Shown here in pieces: positions 7,113 through 15,787 of a DNA stretch of 62,849 nucleotides. Made by a program: the position numbers and the translations under genes. The stretch's first letter is position 1; every line of letters begins with the position of its first letter. The notes beneath the pieces were generated by a model that did no database searches, was not told the DNA's origin, and worked only from the letters and a program-made list of their open reading frames with translations. Origin of the DNA: an uncultured Clostridia bacterium (GTDB lineage: Bacteria; Bacillota; Clostridia; UBA1381); the NCBI GenBank assembly GCA_947631235.1, contig CANRKO010000008.1, forward strand, positions 1 to 62,849, written 5' to 3'.

Positions 7113-7433
7113 TTATTCCTTATGGAAAATGCCCTTGATTTTGTCAGCGATACCTCCGCCGCCTTCCTCGACCTTTTCGAGGATTTCACCGGCTTCTTCC
7201 TTAACCTTTTCAACTACCTCGCCGCTTGCGAACTTTTCCTTAATCTTGTTGAGATAATCGCCGTCGCCCATCTTTTTCTTAAGGTGTCCTATGATAGCGT
7301 GAACCTGCTCGTCGGGCAAATCAACGCCGAATGTCTGTTCAATAGTGTGAATAGGGTCTTTTTTGAGCTGTTCCTTGGTGGTCTCGTCCTGAATCAGCTT
7401 TTCAACCGACTCTTTAATTGAATTGATATCCAT
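7113..7433 (-). CDS. Hypothetical small charged protein
   Basis: A 106-residue soluble protein. The N-terminal part (SVEKLIQDETTKEQLKKDPI, then TFGVDLPDEQVHAIIGHLKK) resembles small clostridial proteins with a conserved GVDLP-EQ motif. The C-terminal half is acidic and helical with a GGGG hinge (EVVEKVKEEAGEILEKVEEG). No signal peptide or membrane segment is visible. AAGGAGGCTG precedes the ATG. Function unknown. Confidence 0.75.
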   Translation of the reverse strand: MDINSIKESVEKLIQDETTKEQLKKDPIHTIEQTFGVDLPDEQVHAIIGHLKKKMGDGDYLNKIKEKFASGEVVEKVKEEAGEILEKVEEGGGGIADKIKGIFHKE

Positions 7434-7564
7434 TATTACAGCCTCCTTATAATACTTTTTATAATAAAATTATATCTGAAAAGCGAAAATTTGTCCATAT
7501 TTAACAAAAAATTTTTATATAGAATTTGATTATGGTAAAAATACGGGGAATATTGTATTTTATA

Positions 7565-7593
7565 TTGAAAACTTCGAGGGAATATGATAAAAT
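7565..7593 (+). promoter_or_regulatory. Promoter for the GGDEF/EAL gene
   Basis: TTGAAA, 17-nt spacer, TAAAAT. Confidence 0.6.
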
Positions 7594-7635
7594 TGACAAT
7601 AATATTAAACACTACGGTCTATGGAGGGCAGGAAA

Positions 7636-9714
7636 ATGCTCGATACAAATACAATACTGAACGCGTTTCCGGGCGTTGTTTACGCATACAAGGCGGACAG
7701 CAGCGAGATTATATATATGAATAAACCCGCAAAAGAGCTTTTGGGAAACAGCATCAGCAAAACACGCGACGAGATGCTGAACGGCGTTCTGACGCTCAGA
7801 CATGATATGCGCCCCTACAAAATCTACACGGGCGAAAATGTGTCGGTCGGTATTTACAGCGCGGTAAACGGCATGACCTATGCCGTCTATTCGTCGCGCA
7901 CAAAGTCCGACGTCGGGGAAATCATCGTTGAAACGGCGGTCGACATCAGCGACGCGGAGGAGGAGCGCAGGGAGTACAAGGTGCGCCTTAACAGAGAACA
8001 TATAGTTGTGAGCAGCATAATAAAGCTGCAGGACAACAAGCCGTTCGACGAGACGATAGATTATATTTTGTCGCTTGCCGGAAATTTTCTCGAGGCGGAG
8101 CATGTTTACCTGTTCAAATTCGAGGACGGGTCGATGGTTAAAACGCATAGCTGGTGCGGCGAAAACTGCTCGTCGCCGGAGATAACGCAGAAAATAAAGG
8201 CGCTCGACGTGTTCAATCAGCACAAAAGCACGATGATTACCGATGTGCGGACGATCAAGGAAAATTATCCCGAGGGGTATTTGTTTTTAAAGCATATGGG
8301 CGTAAAAAGGCTTATCGCCGCGCCGATATATGTTGAAGATGAATTTGTGGGAGTTATCGGCGCGGACAATTTGCCGGTCGAAAAGATTGACGACGGCGAG
8401 TCAATATTTCTCGCGCTTTCCGCGTTTATATCCACAGTTATCGTGCGCGACCGCGCCGCAAGCGCGCTGCGTAAGCTGAGCTACATAGACACGCTCACAA
8501 GCATATACAACCGCAACAAGTTCATCGAGGACTGCGACGAAATGGCGCGAAACGGCGAGACGGGTTTCGGCGTTGTGTACATGGACTTAAACGGTCTCAA
8601 AGAAATAAACGACAAAAACGGTCACGGCGAGGGTGACAGCGCAATTAAGGAGATTGCCGAGTCAATACGCGGCGTGTTCGGCAAATATGACTGTTACAGA
8701 ATAGGCGGCGACGAGTTTGCCGTAATTTGCCGCGGCGCGGACGAGGACACGTTTAACAAGCTTGTCGCCGAAATCTCGGAGCAAAACGCCAAGAGCAAGC
8801 ATAAAATCGCGATGGGTTACCGCTATTCATGCCGGGAGGGCGATATAAACGAGGTCGTCAAAGCGGCGGACGAGAATATGTACCGCGACAAAAAGGCGTT
8901 TTACCGCCACACAGGTCAGTACGGACGCTACAGAGTGCGCAACGACAGCTATATTGCCATTTCGACGCCCGAGCGCATTAAAAATCTTATGCGGGATAAT
9001 CGGTTCGTCATATGGTTCCAGCCGAGGTTTTCAGCAATCACGAACGAACTGTGCGGCAGCGAGGCGTTTATACGGTTTTTCGGCGAGGACGGTATGATAG
9101 TATCGCCGATGGATTTTATCCCCGAAATGGAAGAAAACGACACGATATACCTGCTCGATTTGTATGTTTTCCGCCGCGTGTGCGAATATCTTGCGGGCTG
9201 GATAGAAAAAGGCAAAAACGTTTTTCCGGTGTCGGTAAATATGTCGCGCTCAACGCTTGAAAAACCGAATATAATAGAAAATATTATGGAAATATGGTAC
9301 GACTACAACGTTCCGAAGGAGCTTATCGCAATCGAGGTAAGTGAAAATCAGGATAGGGGCGGCGTTACCGATATTGCGGAAATTCTGAGCGAACTTAAAA
9401 AGAGCGGTTTCCGTCTGGCAATAGATAATTTCGGCTCGAAGTACGCCGACCTTTACTTGTTCGCGGAACTGAAATTCGATATATTAAAGCTTGACGGCGA
9501 TATGGTGTATAAAATCGAGACGGACAAGAAAACGCAGCTTTTGTCAACGTCCATTATGCAGATATGTCATAATGAGAATATACGTATTGTCGCCGCGGGC
9601 GTGGAGAATGAGCAGGAACTTATCGCTCTCCGCGAAATCGGCTGCGACGAGGTACAGGGATATTATTTCGATAAGCCCATGTCGTGGGATAAATTTGAAG
9701 ATAAATATTTGTAA
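7636..9714 (+). CDS. GAF-GGDEF protein with degenerate EAL domain
   Basis: A cyclic-di-GMP signalling protein of about 692 residues. It has a PAS-like N terminus (about 1-105), a GAF domain (about 130-280), a GGDEF domain (about 285-425) and an EAL-like domain (about 455-692). The diguanylate cyclase site RIGGDEFAVI is intact. The EAL domain keeps the QGYYF and LKLD positions, but EAL is EAF, the DDFG motif is DNFG and the EGVE motif is AGVE. Loss of a metal-binding aspartate and the EGVE glutamate predicts an inactive phosphodiesterase, perhaps a c-di-GMP sensor. Start placed at ATG 7636 after GGAGGGCAGG; an in-frame ATG exists at 7621. Confidence 0.9.
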   Translation: MLDTNTILNAFPGVVYAYKADSSEIIYMNKPAKELLGNSISKTRDEMLNGVLTLRHDMRPYKIYTGENVSVGIYSAVNGMTYAVYSSRTKSDVGEIIVETAVDISDAEEERREYKVRLNREHIVVSSIIKLQDNKPFDETIDYILSLAGNFLEAEHVYLFKFEDGSMVKTHSWCGENCSSPEITQKIKALDVFNQHKSTMITDVRTIKENYPEGYLFLKHMGVKRLIAAPIYVEDEFVGVIGADNLPVEKIDDGESIFLALSAFISTVIVRDRAASALRKLSYIDTLTSIYNRNKFIEDCDEMARNGETGFGVVYMDLNGLKEINDKNGHGEGDSAIKEIAESIRGVFGKYDCYRIGGDEFAVICRGADEDTFNKLVAEISEQNAKSKHKIAMGYRYSCREGDINEVVKAADENMYRDKKAFYRHTGQYGRYRVRNDSYIAISTPERIKNLMRDNRFVIWFQPRFSAITNELCGSEAFIRFFGEDGMIVSPMDFIPEMEENDTIYLLDLYVFRRVCEYLAGWIEKGKNVFPVSVNMSRSTLEKPNIIENIMEIWYDYNVPKELIAIEVSENQDRGGVTDIAEILSELKKSGFRLAIDNFGSKYADLYLFAELKFDILKLDGDMVYKIETDKKTQLLSTSIMQICHNENIRIVAAGVENEQELIALREIGCDEVQGYYFDKPMSWDKFEDKYL

Positions 9715-9739
9715 TGTATGACCTCCCCCCTTACATTCT

Positions 9740-9870
9740 GCCGAAAGGCCCCCTTGTCAAAGGGGGCTGTCACGCGCAGCGTGACTGGGGGATTCTTTTG
9801 TAATTTTATATTGAATCCCTCCACCGCCTTCGGCGGTCCCCCTCCCTTTAACAAGGGAGGCTTACACCCC
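9740..9870. repeat. Palindromic intergenic repeat (GC-rich, MITE-like)
   Basis: Nested hairpins: CCCCCTTGTCAAAGGGGG, GTCACGC/GCGTGAC, CCGCCTTCGGCGG and CCCTCCCTTTAACAAGGGAGG, with outer GGGGGATTC/GAATCCCTCC arms. This kind of block is scattered through many gut Clostridia genomes between genes. No reading frame is credible. It separates convergent units and could add termination. Confidence 0.7.
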
Positions 9871-9889
9871 TTATAGAGTGGCATACAAA

Positions 9890-9920
9890 AAAAACCCCCT
9901 CGAAATTCGAGGGGGTTTTA
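9890..9920. terminator. Terminator of the rpsF-ssb-rpsR operon
   Basis: AAAACCCCCTCGAA pairs with TTCGAGGGGGTTTT; symmetric, so it also serves the opposite strand. Confidence 0.85.
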
Positions 9921-9930
9921 AAATTCAAAA

Positions 9931-10176
9931 TTATTCAGCTACGAACGGGAGCAGTGCGATAATTCTCGCTCTCTTTATAGCTGTGGTGAGCTGTCTTTGA
10001 TGCTTTGCGCAGTTACCGCTGATACGGCGGGGAACGATCTTTCCTCTCTCCGTAACGTATCTGCGGAGTTTCGCTGTGTCTTTGTAATCAATATGCTCTA
10101 CCTTATCCACACAGAACATGCAGACCTTTTTCTTCGGTCTTCTTGTTCTCTGGGGTCTTTCACTTCTTTCAGCCAT
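9931..10176 (-). CDS. rpsR: 30S ribosomal protein S18
   Basis: An 81-residue S18 with the expected landmarks: a basic N terminus ([11 protein letters not shown]), [39 protein letters not shown] and [12 protein letters not shown]18 pairs with S6 on the small-subunit platform. The paired cysteines in the N-terminal CMFC suggest the zinc-binding (C+) form. It is the last gene of rpsF-ssb-rpsR, the standard Firmicutes order, and is followed by a strong terminator. Confidence 0.98.
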   Translation of the reverse strand: MAERSERPQRTRRPKKKVCMFCVDKVEHIDYKDTAKLRRYVTERGKIVPRRISGNCAKHQRQLTTAIKRARIIALLPFVAE

Positions 10177-10209
10177 CTGTGTTTCCTCCTTATCAAATTT
10201 TATGCGGGG

Positions 10210-10686
10210 TTAGAACGGCAGATCGTCCTCGCTGCCGTCCAGGTCGGAAAATCCGTCCATGTTAAAGTCGTCGCCGAAATCCGGCGCGCTCGGCGCGTTA
10301 TTTTGCGGCGCGCTTTGGTTGTAGCCGCCTTGGTTGCCGCCGTAGCTGCCGCCGTTTGTGCCCGTTTCGGACCTCGAACCGGTAAAGTACGCCTCATCCA
10401 CCTGTACCTCGGTGGCATACTGTCTTTTACCGTCCTGACCGTCCCAACTCCTCGACTGCAGGCTGCCGACCACGGCAATCATACTACCCTTACGGAAATA
10501 TCTCGAGATGAACTCGCCCGTCTGTCTCCACGCAACACAGTTCAAAAAGTCAGCCTGCTGCTGACCGTCTTTGCCTGCGAAACGTCTGTTTACGGCGATT
10601 GTAAATCTTGCGAGTGAAACTCCGTTCGGCGTCTGACGCATTTCGACGTCACGGGTAAGACGTCCCATTAAAATTACTTTGTTCAT
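10210..10686 (-). CDS. ssb: Single-stranded DNA-binding protein
   Basis: A 158-residue SSB: OB fold (about 1-105; MNKVILMGRLTRDVEMRQTP, FTIAVNRRF, FLNCVAWRQTGEF), a glycine/asparagine/glutamine-rich linker, and the acidic DDLPF tail that recruits repair and replication proteins. It protects single-stranded DNA at forks. Sits between rpsF and rpsR with short gaps, so it is co-transcribed with both. Confidence 0.98.
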   Translation of the reverse strand: MNKVILMGRLTRDVEMRQTPNGVSLARFTIAVNRRFAGKDGQQQADFLNCVAWRQTGEFISRYFRKGSMIAVVGSLQSRSWDGQDGKRQYATEVQVDEAYFTGSRSETGTNGGSYGGNQGGYNQSAPQNNAPSAPDFGDDFNMDGFSDLDGSEDDLPF

Positions 10687-10713
10687 TCCTTACACCGCTT
10701 TCTCGTCTTAGAC

Positions 10714-11016
10714 TTATTCCTCGTCTTTTCTTACAATGATCGTTCTGAGTATTCCGTCTGTGATCCTGTACTGTCTGTCAAGCTCCTTCGGGAATTCCGG
10801 ATCGGCCTTGAAGTTTACAAGATAGTAGAAACCCTCTGTTCTGTCATTGATTTCGTAAGCGAGTCGTCTCTTACCCCACTCGTCAACGGATTCGAGCTCG
10901 CCGTTCGCCTCGATAAGCGATGTAAACTTATCCTTAAGCGCCGTTACGTTCTCCTCGTCGAGAGTTGCGTCAATGATAAAGATTGTTTCATAGCTGTTCA
11001 TAATTTTTTCAGCCAT
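10714..11016 (-). CDS. rpsF: 30S ribosomal protein S6
   Basis: A 100-residue S6 starting MAEKIMNSYETIFIIDATLD, with VDEWGKRRLAYEINDRTEGF (about 45-64) and FKADPEFPKELDRQYRITDG. The open frame extends upstream to 11106, but the start at 11016 has AGGAGGTGC five bases ahead and matches family length. First gene of rpsF-ssb-rpsR. The 5' leader of about 70 nt contains a CCTGCG/CGCAGG hairpin and could be an S6:S18 autoregulatory leader; I could not confirm the conserved binding bases. Confidence 0.97.
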   Translation of the reverse strand: MAEKIMNSYETIFIIDATLDEENVTALKDKFTSLIEANGELESVDEWGKRRLAYEINDRTEGFYYLVNFKADPEFPKELDRQYRITDGILRTIIVRKDEE

Positions 11017-11094
11017 TTTCTGCACCTCCTTATGGACTTTAGTCCTGCGAAACTTTCCGCAGGCAAGGATTGTCCGCAGTTTGCGAACCAAAAC

Positions 11095-11123
11095 ATTATA
11101 TATCACTTTTTTCCCTTTGTCAA
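11095..11123 (-). promoter_or_regulatory. Promoter of the rpsF-ssb-rpsR operon
   Basis: On the minus strand: TTGACA, 17-nt spacer, TATAAT, an exact consensus fitting a strongly expressed operon. Confidence 0.85.
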
Positions 11124-11160
11124 GTATTTTTGTTTAATTTTACTCCGTGAAAAAATAATG

Positions 11161-11189
11161 TTGAAAAATTTAATATAGTGTGATATACT
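11161..11189 (+). promoter_or_regulatory. Promoter of the stalk-domain protein gene
   Basis: TTGAAA, 17-nt spacer, TATACT; divergent from the rpsF promoter. Confidence 0.65.
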
Positions 11190-11223
11190 TATAGAAGTGA
11201 AACTGTTTATGGAGGTAATACAT

Positions 11224-11685
11224 ATGAACAAAAAGATTATTGCGCTGTCGGTTGCGGCTATGACCGTACTCGGCGCGGCTGCACTGCCCGCGATAGCCGA
11301 CGACGAACCGGTAACGGTTTTAATAAACGGCGAGACCCTTGTCATACCCGAAGGCGATACACAGCCTTACATTGAGGAAGGACGCACGCTCGTACCGATG
11401 CGTGCCATTTTTGAGGCGCTCGGCGCACAGGTAAACTGGGATCAGGATACAAAAACGATTGTTTCATACGACCCGATAAGCGACGTGAGCATAACCATGC
11501 AGGTAGACTCCGCGACGATATTCGTCGGTGAAACTCCGATCGAGCTTGACGTTCCGGCAAGACTCGTAAACGACAGAACGGTCGTTCCCGTAAGAGCGAT
11601 TGCCGAGGGTATGCACAGTCAGGTAGAATGGGATCAGGATACGAGAACCGTTACCGTTACAAAGGACATAGAAAAAGCAGAATAA
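11224..11685 (+). CDS. Secreted copper-amine-oxidase-N (stalk) domain protein
   Basis: A 153-residue protein with a signal peptide (residues 1-26, AAALPAIADD) followed by one stalk-type domain made of two halves. The halves are VLINGETLVIPEGDTQPYIE/GRTLVPMRAIFEALGAQVNW and FVGETPIELDVPARLVNDRT/VVPVRAIAEGMHSQVEW. The repeated R-T-hydrophobic-V-P-x-R-A-I signature defines the family. These domains sit on the cell surface of many Clostridia; their ligand is unknown. Start set at ATG 11224, after GGAGGTAATACAT. It forms a single-gene unit with its own promoter and terminator. Confidence 0.88.
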   Translation: MNKKIIALSVAAMTVLGAAALPAIADDEPVTVLINGETLVIPEGDTQPYIEEGRTLVPMRAIFEALGAQVNWDQDTKTIVSYDPISDVSITMQVDSATIFVGETPIELDVPARLVNDRTVVPVRAIAEGMHSQVEWDQDTRTVTVTKDIEKAE

Positions 11686-11700
11686 AACACAAAAATCGCA

Positions 11701-11728
11701 AAACCGCTTCGTCGGAGCGGTTTTTTTG
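11701..11728 (+). terminator. Terminator of the stalk-domain protein gene
   Basis: AAACCGCT pairs with AGCGGTTT, followed by seven T. Confidence 0.9.
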
Positions 11729-11791
11729 CTTGCAATCGGCGGTATAATATGTTATACTTTTCCCAGCTTTTAAAGAAGGAAGGCACAAATC

Positions 11792-12394
11792 ATGGTAATA
11801 CTTTACGAGGTACACGATAATCTCTATGTGAATATGACTAACAGATGTCCGTGCGCGTGTACGTTCTGTTTAAGGCAGACGCGCGAGGAAATGAACGGCT
11901 CGGGCAGTCTGTGGCTCGAAAGAGAGCCGACCGTTGACGAGGTCAAGGCAGAATTTGAAAAATTCGATATATCGAAATACAATGAAATAGTATTCTGCGG
12001 TTTCGGCGAGCCGACCGAAAGGCTTGACGATATGCTTGAAGTCTGCCGTTTCATAAAGGAAAAGTACAACAAGCCCGTGCGCGTCAACACAAACGGTCTT
12101 GCCGATTTAATTCACGGCAGGAACACCGCGCCCGAATTTAAAGGGTTGGTCGACACGATTTCGATAAGTCTCAACACTCCCAGCCCCGAACGGTATCTGG
12201 AGCTTACGCGCAGTAAATTCGGCATAAAATCGTTCGACGCGATGATAAATTTTGCGGAAAACGTAAAGAAATACGTCCCGAACGTCGTCCTGTCCACCGT
12301 TTTCACCACGCTGACGGAGGAAGAGGAAAAGAAGTGCGCGCTTATCTGCGAGCGTATAGGAGTGACGTACCGCATACGTCCGTGGGAGGGCTGA
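11792..12394 (+). CDS. TatD-associated radical SAM protein
   Basis: A 200-residue radical SAM enzyme. The iron-sulphur motif is NRCPCACTFCLRQ (CxxxCxxC, about residues 19-26), followed by a substrate segment SGSLWLEREPTVDEV, the SAM-binding GFGEPTERL and the strand VRVNTNGLADL. This matches the family usually encoded beside, or fused with, TatD nuclease; no tatD gene is seen here. Its reaction is unknown. It ends 4 nt before the EamA gene, so the two are coupled. Confidence 0.88.
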   Translation: MVILYEVHDNLYVNMTNRCPCACTFCLRQTREEMNGSGSLWLEREPTVDEVKAEFEKFDISKYNEIVFCGFGEPTERLDDMLEVCRFIKEKYNKPVRVNTNGLADLIHGRNTAPEFKGLVDTISISLNTPSPERYLELTRSKFGIKSFDAMINFAENVKKYVPNVVLSTVFTTLTEEEEKKCALICERIGVTYRIRPWEG

Positions 12395-12398
12395 TTTT

Positions 12399-13247
12399 AT
12401 GTGGATAGCGCTTGTATGCCTGTACGGCGTAATCAAGGGCATGAGAGACGTTATAAAGAAAAAGGCGATGGAGAAAAGCAGCGCCGTGGAGGTGCTGTTT
12501 TTCTATACGCTTTTCAGCTTTGTCCTCACCGTTCCCACCGCCGGCGACGCGTTCGGCATAGATTACGGGTACATGTGGCTCATAGCCGTGAAGTCGCTAG
12601 TTATATTTATAGCGTGGATATGCGGCTTTAACGCGATAAAAAGACTGCCCGTCGGACTGTACGGCGTTATGGATATGGCGCGCGTGCTTATTTCGACGGC
12701 TATCGGCATCGTTATACTCGGCGAGGCGGTCACGGTCAATAAAACGGTCGGTATGCTGCTTGTAATTATCGGTCTTGTGCTTGTAAATCTCCGTCAGGGC
12801 AAGGGCGGCGGAGAACATACTAAGGGCGTATATATAGCCCTCGTGGCTGTGTCGTGTATCGGAAACGCCGTGTCGGGCGCGCTCGACAAGGTGCTTATGA
12901 GCAACAATCACATGACCAGCGGACAGCTCCAATTCTGGTACATGCTGTTTTTGACCGTGCTGTATTTCGGGTACATACTTGCGACGCGAACAAAGATAGA
13001 CTGGAAAAACTCGTTCAAAAACTACTGGATAATAATATTGAGCGTACTGTTCGTAATAGGCGACAGGGCGCTGTTTATCGCAAATTCCGACCCGAACAGC
13101 ACCGTTGTGACAATGACGCTCATAAAACAATGCTCCGTTTTGGTGACGATTATCGGCGGACGGCTCATGTTCAAAGAAAAACGCACGCTGTATAAAATAG
13201 CGTGCGCGTCGGTGGTTATTGCAGGTATTGTGATTGCGGTCGTTTAA
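12399..13247 (+). CDS. EamA/DMT-family transporter
   Basis: A 282-residue membrane protein with about ten membrane segments in two EamA repeats (about 1-130 and 140-282). Typical landmarks are FFYTLFSFVLTVPT, FNAIKRLPVGLYGVMDMARV, the GEAVTVNKTVGMLLVIIGLV end of repeat one, and a similar end in repeat two (FKEKRTLYKIACASVVIAGI). Such transporters export metabolites or amino acids; the substrate is unknown. Co-transcribed with the radical SAM gene. It overlaps the convergent hisIE gene by 4 nt with no terminator between. Confidence 0.88.
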   Translation: MWIALVCLYGVIKGMRDVIKKKAMEKSSAVEVLFFYTLFSFVLTVPTAGDAFGIDYGYMWLIAVKSLVIFIAWICGFNAIKRLPVGLYGVMDMARVLISTAIGIVILGEAVTVNKTVGMLLVIIGLVLVNLRQGKGGGEHTKGVYIALVAVSCIGNAVSGALDKVLMSNNHMTSGQLQFWYMLFLTVLYFGYILATRTKIDWKNSFKNYWIIILSVLFVIGDRALFIANSDPNSTVVTMTLIKQCSVLVTIIGGRLMFKEKRTLYKIACASVVIAGIVIAVV

Positions 13248-13879
13248 TTGCGTCTCCGTTCCATTTCCTTGTAAATGTCGTCCCATGTCATATCATTATC
13301 GACAAGCATAACGGTAAGGTGGTAGATAAGGTCGCTCACCTCGTAGCTTATCTCCGCCTTATCGCGGTTCTTGCCGGCGATAACGACCTCCGCAGCCTCC
13401 TCGCCGACCTTTTTCAATATTTTATCCTCGCCCTTGTCAAACAGGTAATTCGTATAGCTGCCGTCCTCGGGATGCGCCTTACGGTCTATTACGACTGCCT
13501 GCTCGCGCTCGAACACGTCGCTGCGCTCCGGAACGGTCGTTTCCTTAACAAGCTTACCGTCCTTTACGACGCGGAAGAAACAACTCCTTTCGCCCGTGTG
13601 GCACGCGCTGTCGGCGGGGTTTACGAAAAGCACAAGACAGTCCGCGTCACAGTCAACGCGTATTTCCTTAACGTACATATAATTTCCCGACGTTGCGCCC
13701 TTTACCCATACCTCCTGTCTGCTGCGCGACCAGAAGGTGGCTCTGCCCGTCTCGACGGTCTGTTTAACGGTGTCCGCGTTCATGTACGCGACCATTAAAA
13801 CCTCTTTGGTTTCTATATTCTGAACGACCGCCGGTATAAGTCCCGACGCGTCAAACTTGAGTTCCTTTATAAATTCCAT
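13244..13879 (-). CDS. hisIE: Bifunctional phosphoribosyl-AMP cyclohydrolase / phosphoribosyl-ATP pyrophosphatase
   Basis: A 211-residue fusion for steps two and three of histidine synthesis. The HisI part (about 1-105) has MVAYMNADTVKQT, ATFWSRSRQEVWVKGATSGN and the metal/cysteine motifs DCDADCLV and ACHTGERSCFF. The HisE part (about 115-211) has LFDKGEDKILKKVGEEAAEV and YEVSDLIYHLTVML. The rest of the his pathway is not in the window. It lies 23 nt behind pgsA and probably shares the transcript that begins at ftsH, an unusual place for it. Confidence 0.97.
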   Translation of the reverse strand: MEFIKELKFDASGLIPAVVQNIETKEVLMVAYMNADTVKQTVETGRATFWSRSRQEVWVKGATSGNYMYVKEIRVDCDADCLVLFVNPADSACHTGERSCFFRVVKDGKLVKETTVPERSDVFEREQAVVIDRKAHPEDGSYTNYLFDKGEDKILKKVGEEAAEVVIAGKNRDKAEISYEVSDLIYHLTVMLVDNDMTWDDIYKEMERRRN

Positions 13880-13902
13880 TTGAGTATCCTTTCTTTACAC
13901 GG

Positions 13903-14460
13903 TTATTTCAGCTTTATCAGGTGTCTGTTTTTAACGAGGTAATCTATACCCGATATAATTGTAAACACAACGGAGATCCATATCAGAATATCCGATATGA
14001 GCGACGCGGACGCGCCCAGAAAACCGCTGAGTTCAAACAGCATCATCGCCGCTATGATAGCTACCATCTGCGTAACGGTCTTTAATTTACCCCATATGCT
14101 CGCCGCTATGACGTTACCCTCGCCCGCCGCGAGAAGTCTTACGCCCGCGACCATAAATTCACGCGTGATAACCGCCATAAGCGCCCAGACGTTCATTCTG
14201 CCGTAATACATGAGTATAAGAAACGCGGCTGTCGTAAGCACCTTGTCCGCAAGCGGGTCGACAAATTTGCCGAACGTCGTCGTCTGGCTGTACTTTCGCG
14301 CTATGTGTCCGTCGACCGCGTCCGTTATCGACGCGAGTATAAACACGCCGAGAGCCGCCCAGTGCGCCCAAGGGTACGCGGCGTTGTCCATGAGGAACAG
14401 CACCATAAACACAGGCACGAGAAATACGCGTATCATCGTTACTTTGTTTGCCGTATTCAA
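13903..14460 (-). CDS. pgsA: CDP-diacylglycerol-glycerol-3-phosphate 3-phosphatidyltransferase
   Basis: A 185-residue membrane enzyme that makes phosphatidylglycerol phosphate. The CDP-alcohol phosphotransferase signature is complete: DAVDGHIARKYSQTTTFGKF followed by VDPLADKV, giving the D..DG..AR........G...D...D pattern. About five or six membrane segments are predicted. It starts 1-2 nt from the rimO stop, a gene pair often seen together in Clostridia, so it is translated from the same message. Confidence 0.96.
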   Translation of the reverse strand: MNTANKVTMIRVFLVPVFMVLFLMDNAAYPWAHWAALGVFILASITDAVDGHIARKYSQTTTFGKFVDPLADKVLTTAAFLILMYYGRMNVWALMAVITREFMVAGVRLLAAGEGNVIAASIWGKLKTVTQMVAIIAAMMLFELSGFLGASASLISDILIWISVVFTIISGIDYLVKNRHLIKLK

Positions 14461-14461
14461 T

Positions 14462-15784
14462 TTAAACCACCTCTCCGGTTAAATCATATTCGTCCGCGTC
14501 GAGTATTCTGACGCGAAGTATGTCGCCCTCGCTGATTTCATCCTCCGTCGCAAAGTACACTCTGCCGTCAACGTCGATGCTGTCGCCGCGGCTCCTGCCG
14601 TAAAACAGAAAGCCTTCCTCGTCGTAGCCCTCGGCGATGACCTCGATTATACTGCCGATTTTTCCTTTGTTTAGTTCAAGCGATATGCCCTGCTGGAGCG
14701 TCATAAGCGACGCATACCGTTCCTCCTTGACGTTTTCGTCGATTTGGTCGGGGAACATTGCCGCGGGAGTGTCCTCCTCCGCCGAATACGTAAACACGCC
14801 CATTCTGTCGAACCGCGCCTTCTTCACAAACTCGTAAAGGCTGTTAAAATACTCCTCCGTTTCACCGGGGAAACCGACTATTATCGAGGTGCGGATGGTG
14901 CAGTCGGGCATTTTTTCGCGTATCATGTCGATTTTTGACATGATCTGTCCGCGTGTCGTGCGTCTCGCCATGCGGCGCAGTATGTAGTCGTCGCCGTGCT
15001 GCACGGGCATATCTATATAATTACATATTTTATCATATTTTGCCATTATGTCAATAAGACTTTCCGTAATCGCCTCGGGGTAGAGGTAGTGGACGCGTAT
15101 CCATTCTATGCCGTCCACCTCGGCGAGTTGCTCCAACAGGCGGTCGAGACAGCTTTCGCCGTAAATATCCGTACCGTAGCGCGACGTGTCCTGCGCTATC
15201 AAAATAATCTCCTTAACGCCGCTCTCGGCGAGCGTTTCAGCTTCCTCGACAATATCCTCCATGCGTCTGCTGCGGTAGTGTCCGCGTATCAGGGGAATGG
15301 CGCAGTACGTGCAGTTATTGTCGCAGCCGTCCGCGATTTTGAGGTACGCCGTGTAAGGGGGCGTGGATAAAATCCTCGGCAGACGTTCCGGTACGGAACG
15401 GTTTATGTGACCGCTTATCACGGGCTTTTCACCGTTTACCGCCGCGCGGATAACCTCGGCTATTTTGTCGTAATCGCCCGTGCCTACCACCGCGTCAACC
15501 TCGGGCAGCTCCTTTAAAATCTCGCCGCTGTAACGCTCCGCGAGACAGCCCGTGGCTATGAGCAGCTTACACTTACCGTTTTTGTACTCCGCCATTTCGA
15601 GTATCGCGTCTATCGACTCGCGCTTTGCCGACTCGATAAAGCCGCAGGTGTTTACTATTATAATGTCCGCGTCGGCGCTGTCGGCTGTGATTGTGAAACC
15701 GTCCTCGGCAAGTATGCCGAGCATAGTCTCCGCGTCCGTCTGGTTCTTCGCGCAGCCGAGCGAAACAATACCTATGCTGTACAT
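14462..15784 (-). CDS. rimO: Ribosomal protein S12 methylthiotransferase
   Basis: A 440-residue radical SAM methylthiotransferase. The N-terminal UPF0004 domain has GIVSLGCAKNQTDAE and further cluster cysteines in NTCGFIESAK and ATGCLAERY. The radical SAM motif is CDNNCTYCAIPLIRGHYRSR (about residue 150), and a TRAM domain ends the protein (about 375-440). RimO modifies an aspartate of S12. The sequence SLGCAKN with IPLIRG is typical of RimO rather than MiaB. It lies 3 nt behind the GH13 gene. Confidence 0.96.
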   Translation of the reverse strand: MYSIGIVSLGCAKNQTDAETMLGILAEDGFTITADSADADIIIVNTCGFIESAKRESIDAILEMAEYKNGKCKLLIATGCLAERYSGEILKELPEVDAVVGTGDYDKIAEVIRAAVNGEKPVISGHINRSVPERLPRILSTPPYTAYLKIADGCDNNCTYCAIPLIRGHYRSRRMEDIVEEAETLAESGVKEIILIAQDTSRYGTDIYGESCLDRLLEQLAEVDGIEWIRVHYLYPEAITESLIDIMAKYDKICNYIDMPVQHGDDYILRRMARRTTRGQIMSKIDMIREKMPDCTIRTSIIVGFPGETEEYFNSLYEFVKKARFDRMGVFTYSAEEDTPAAMFPDQIDENVKEERYASLMTLQQGISLELNKGKIGSIIEVIAEGYDEEGFLFYGRSRGDSIDVDGRVYFATEDEISEGDILRVRILDADEYDLTGEVV

Positions 15785-15787
15785 AAG

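Noticed and set aside
7636..9714. Active bifunctional cyclase-phosphodiesterase
   Set aside because: Key EAL-domain residues (second aspartate of DDFG, first glutamate of EGVE) are replaced.
12597..13286. 229-residue minus-strand frame over the EamA gene
   Set aside because: Antisense shadow of a clear membrane transporter; composition rich in H, R and Y without domain features.
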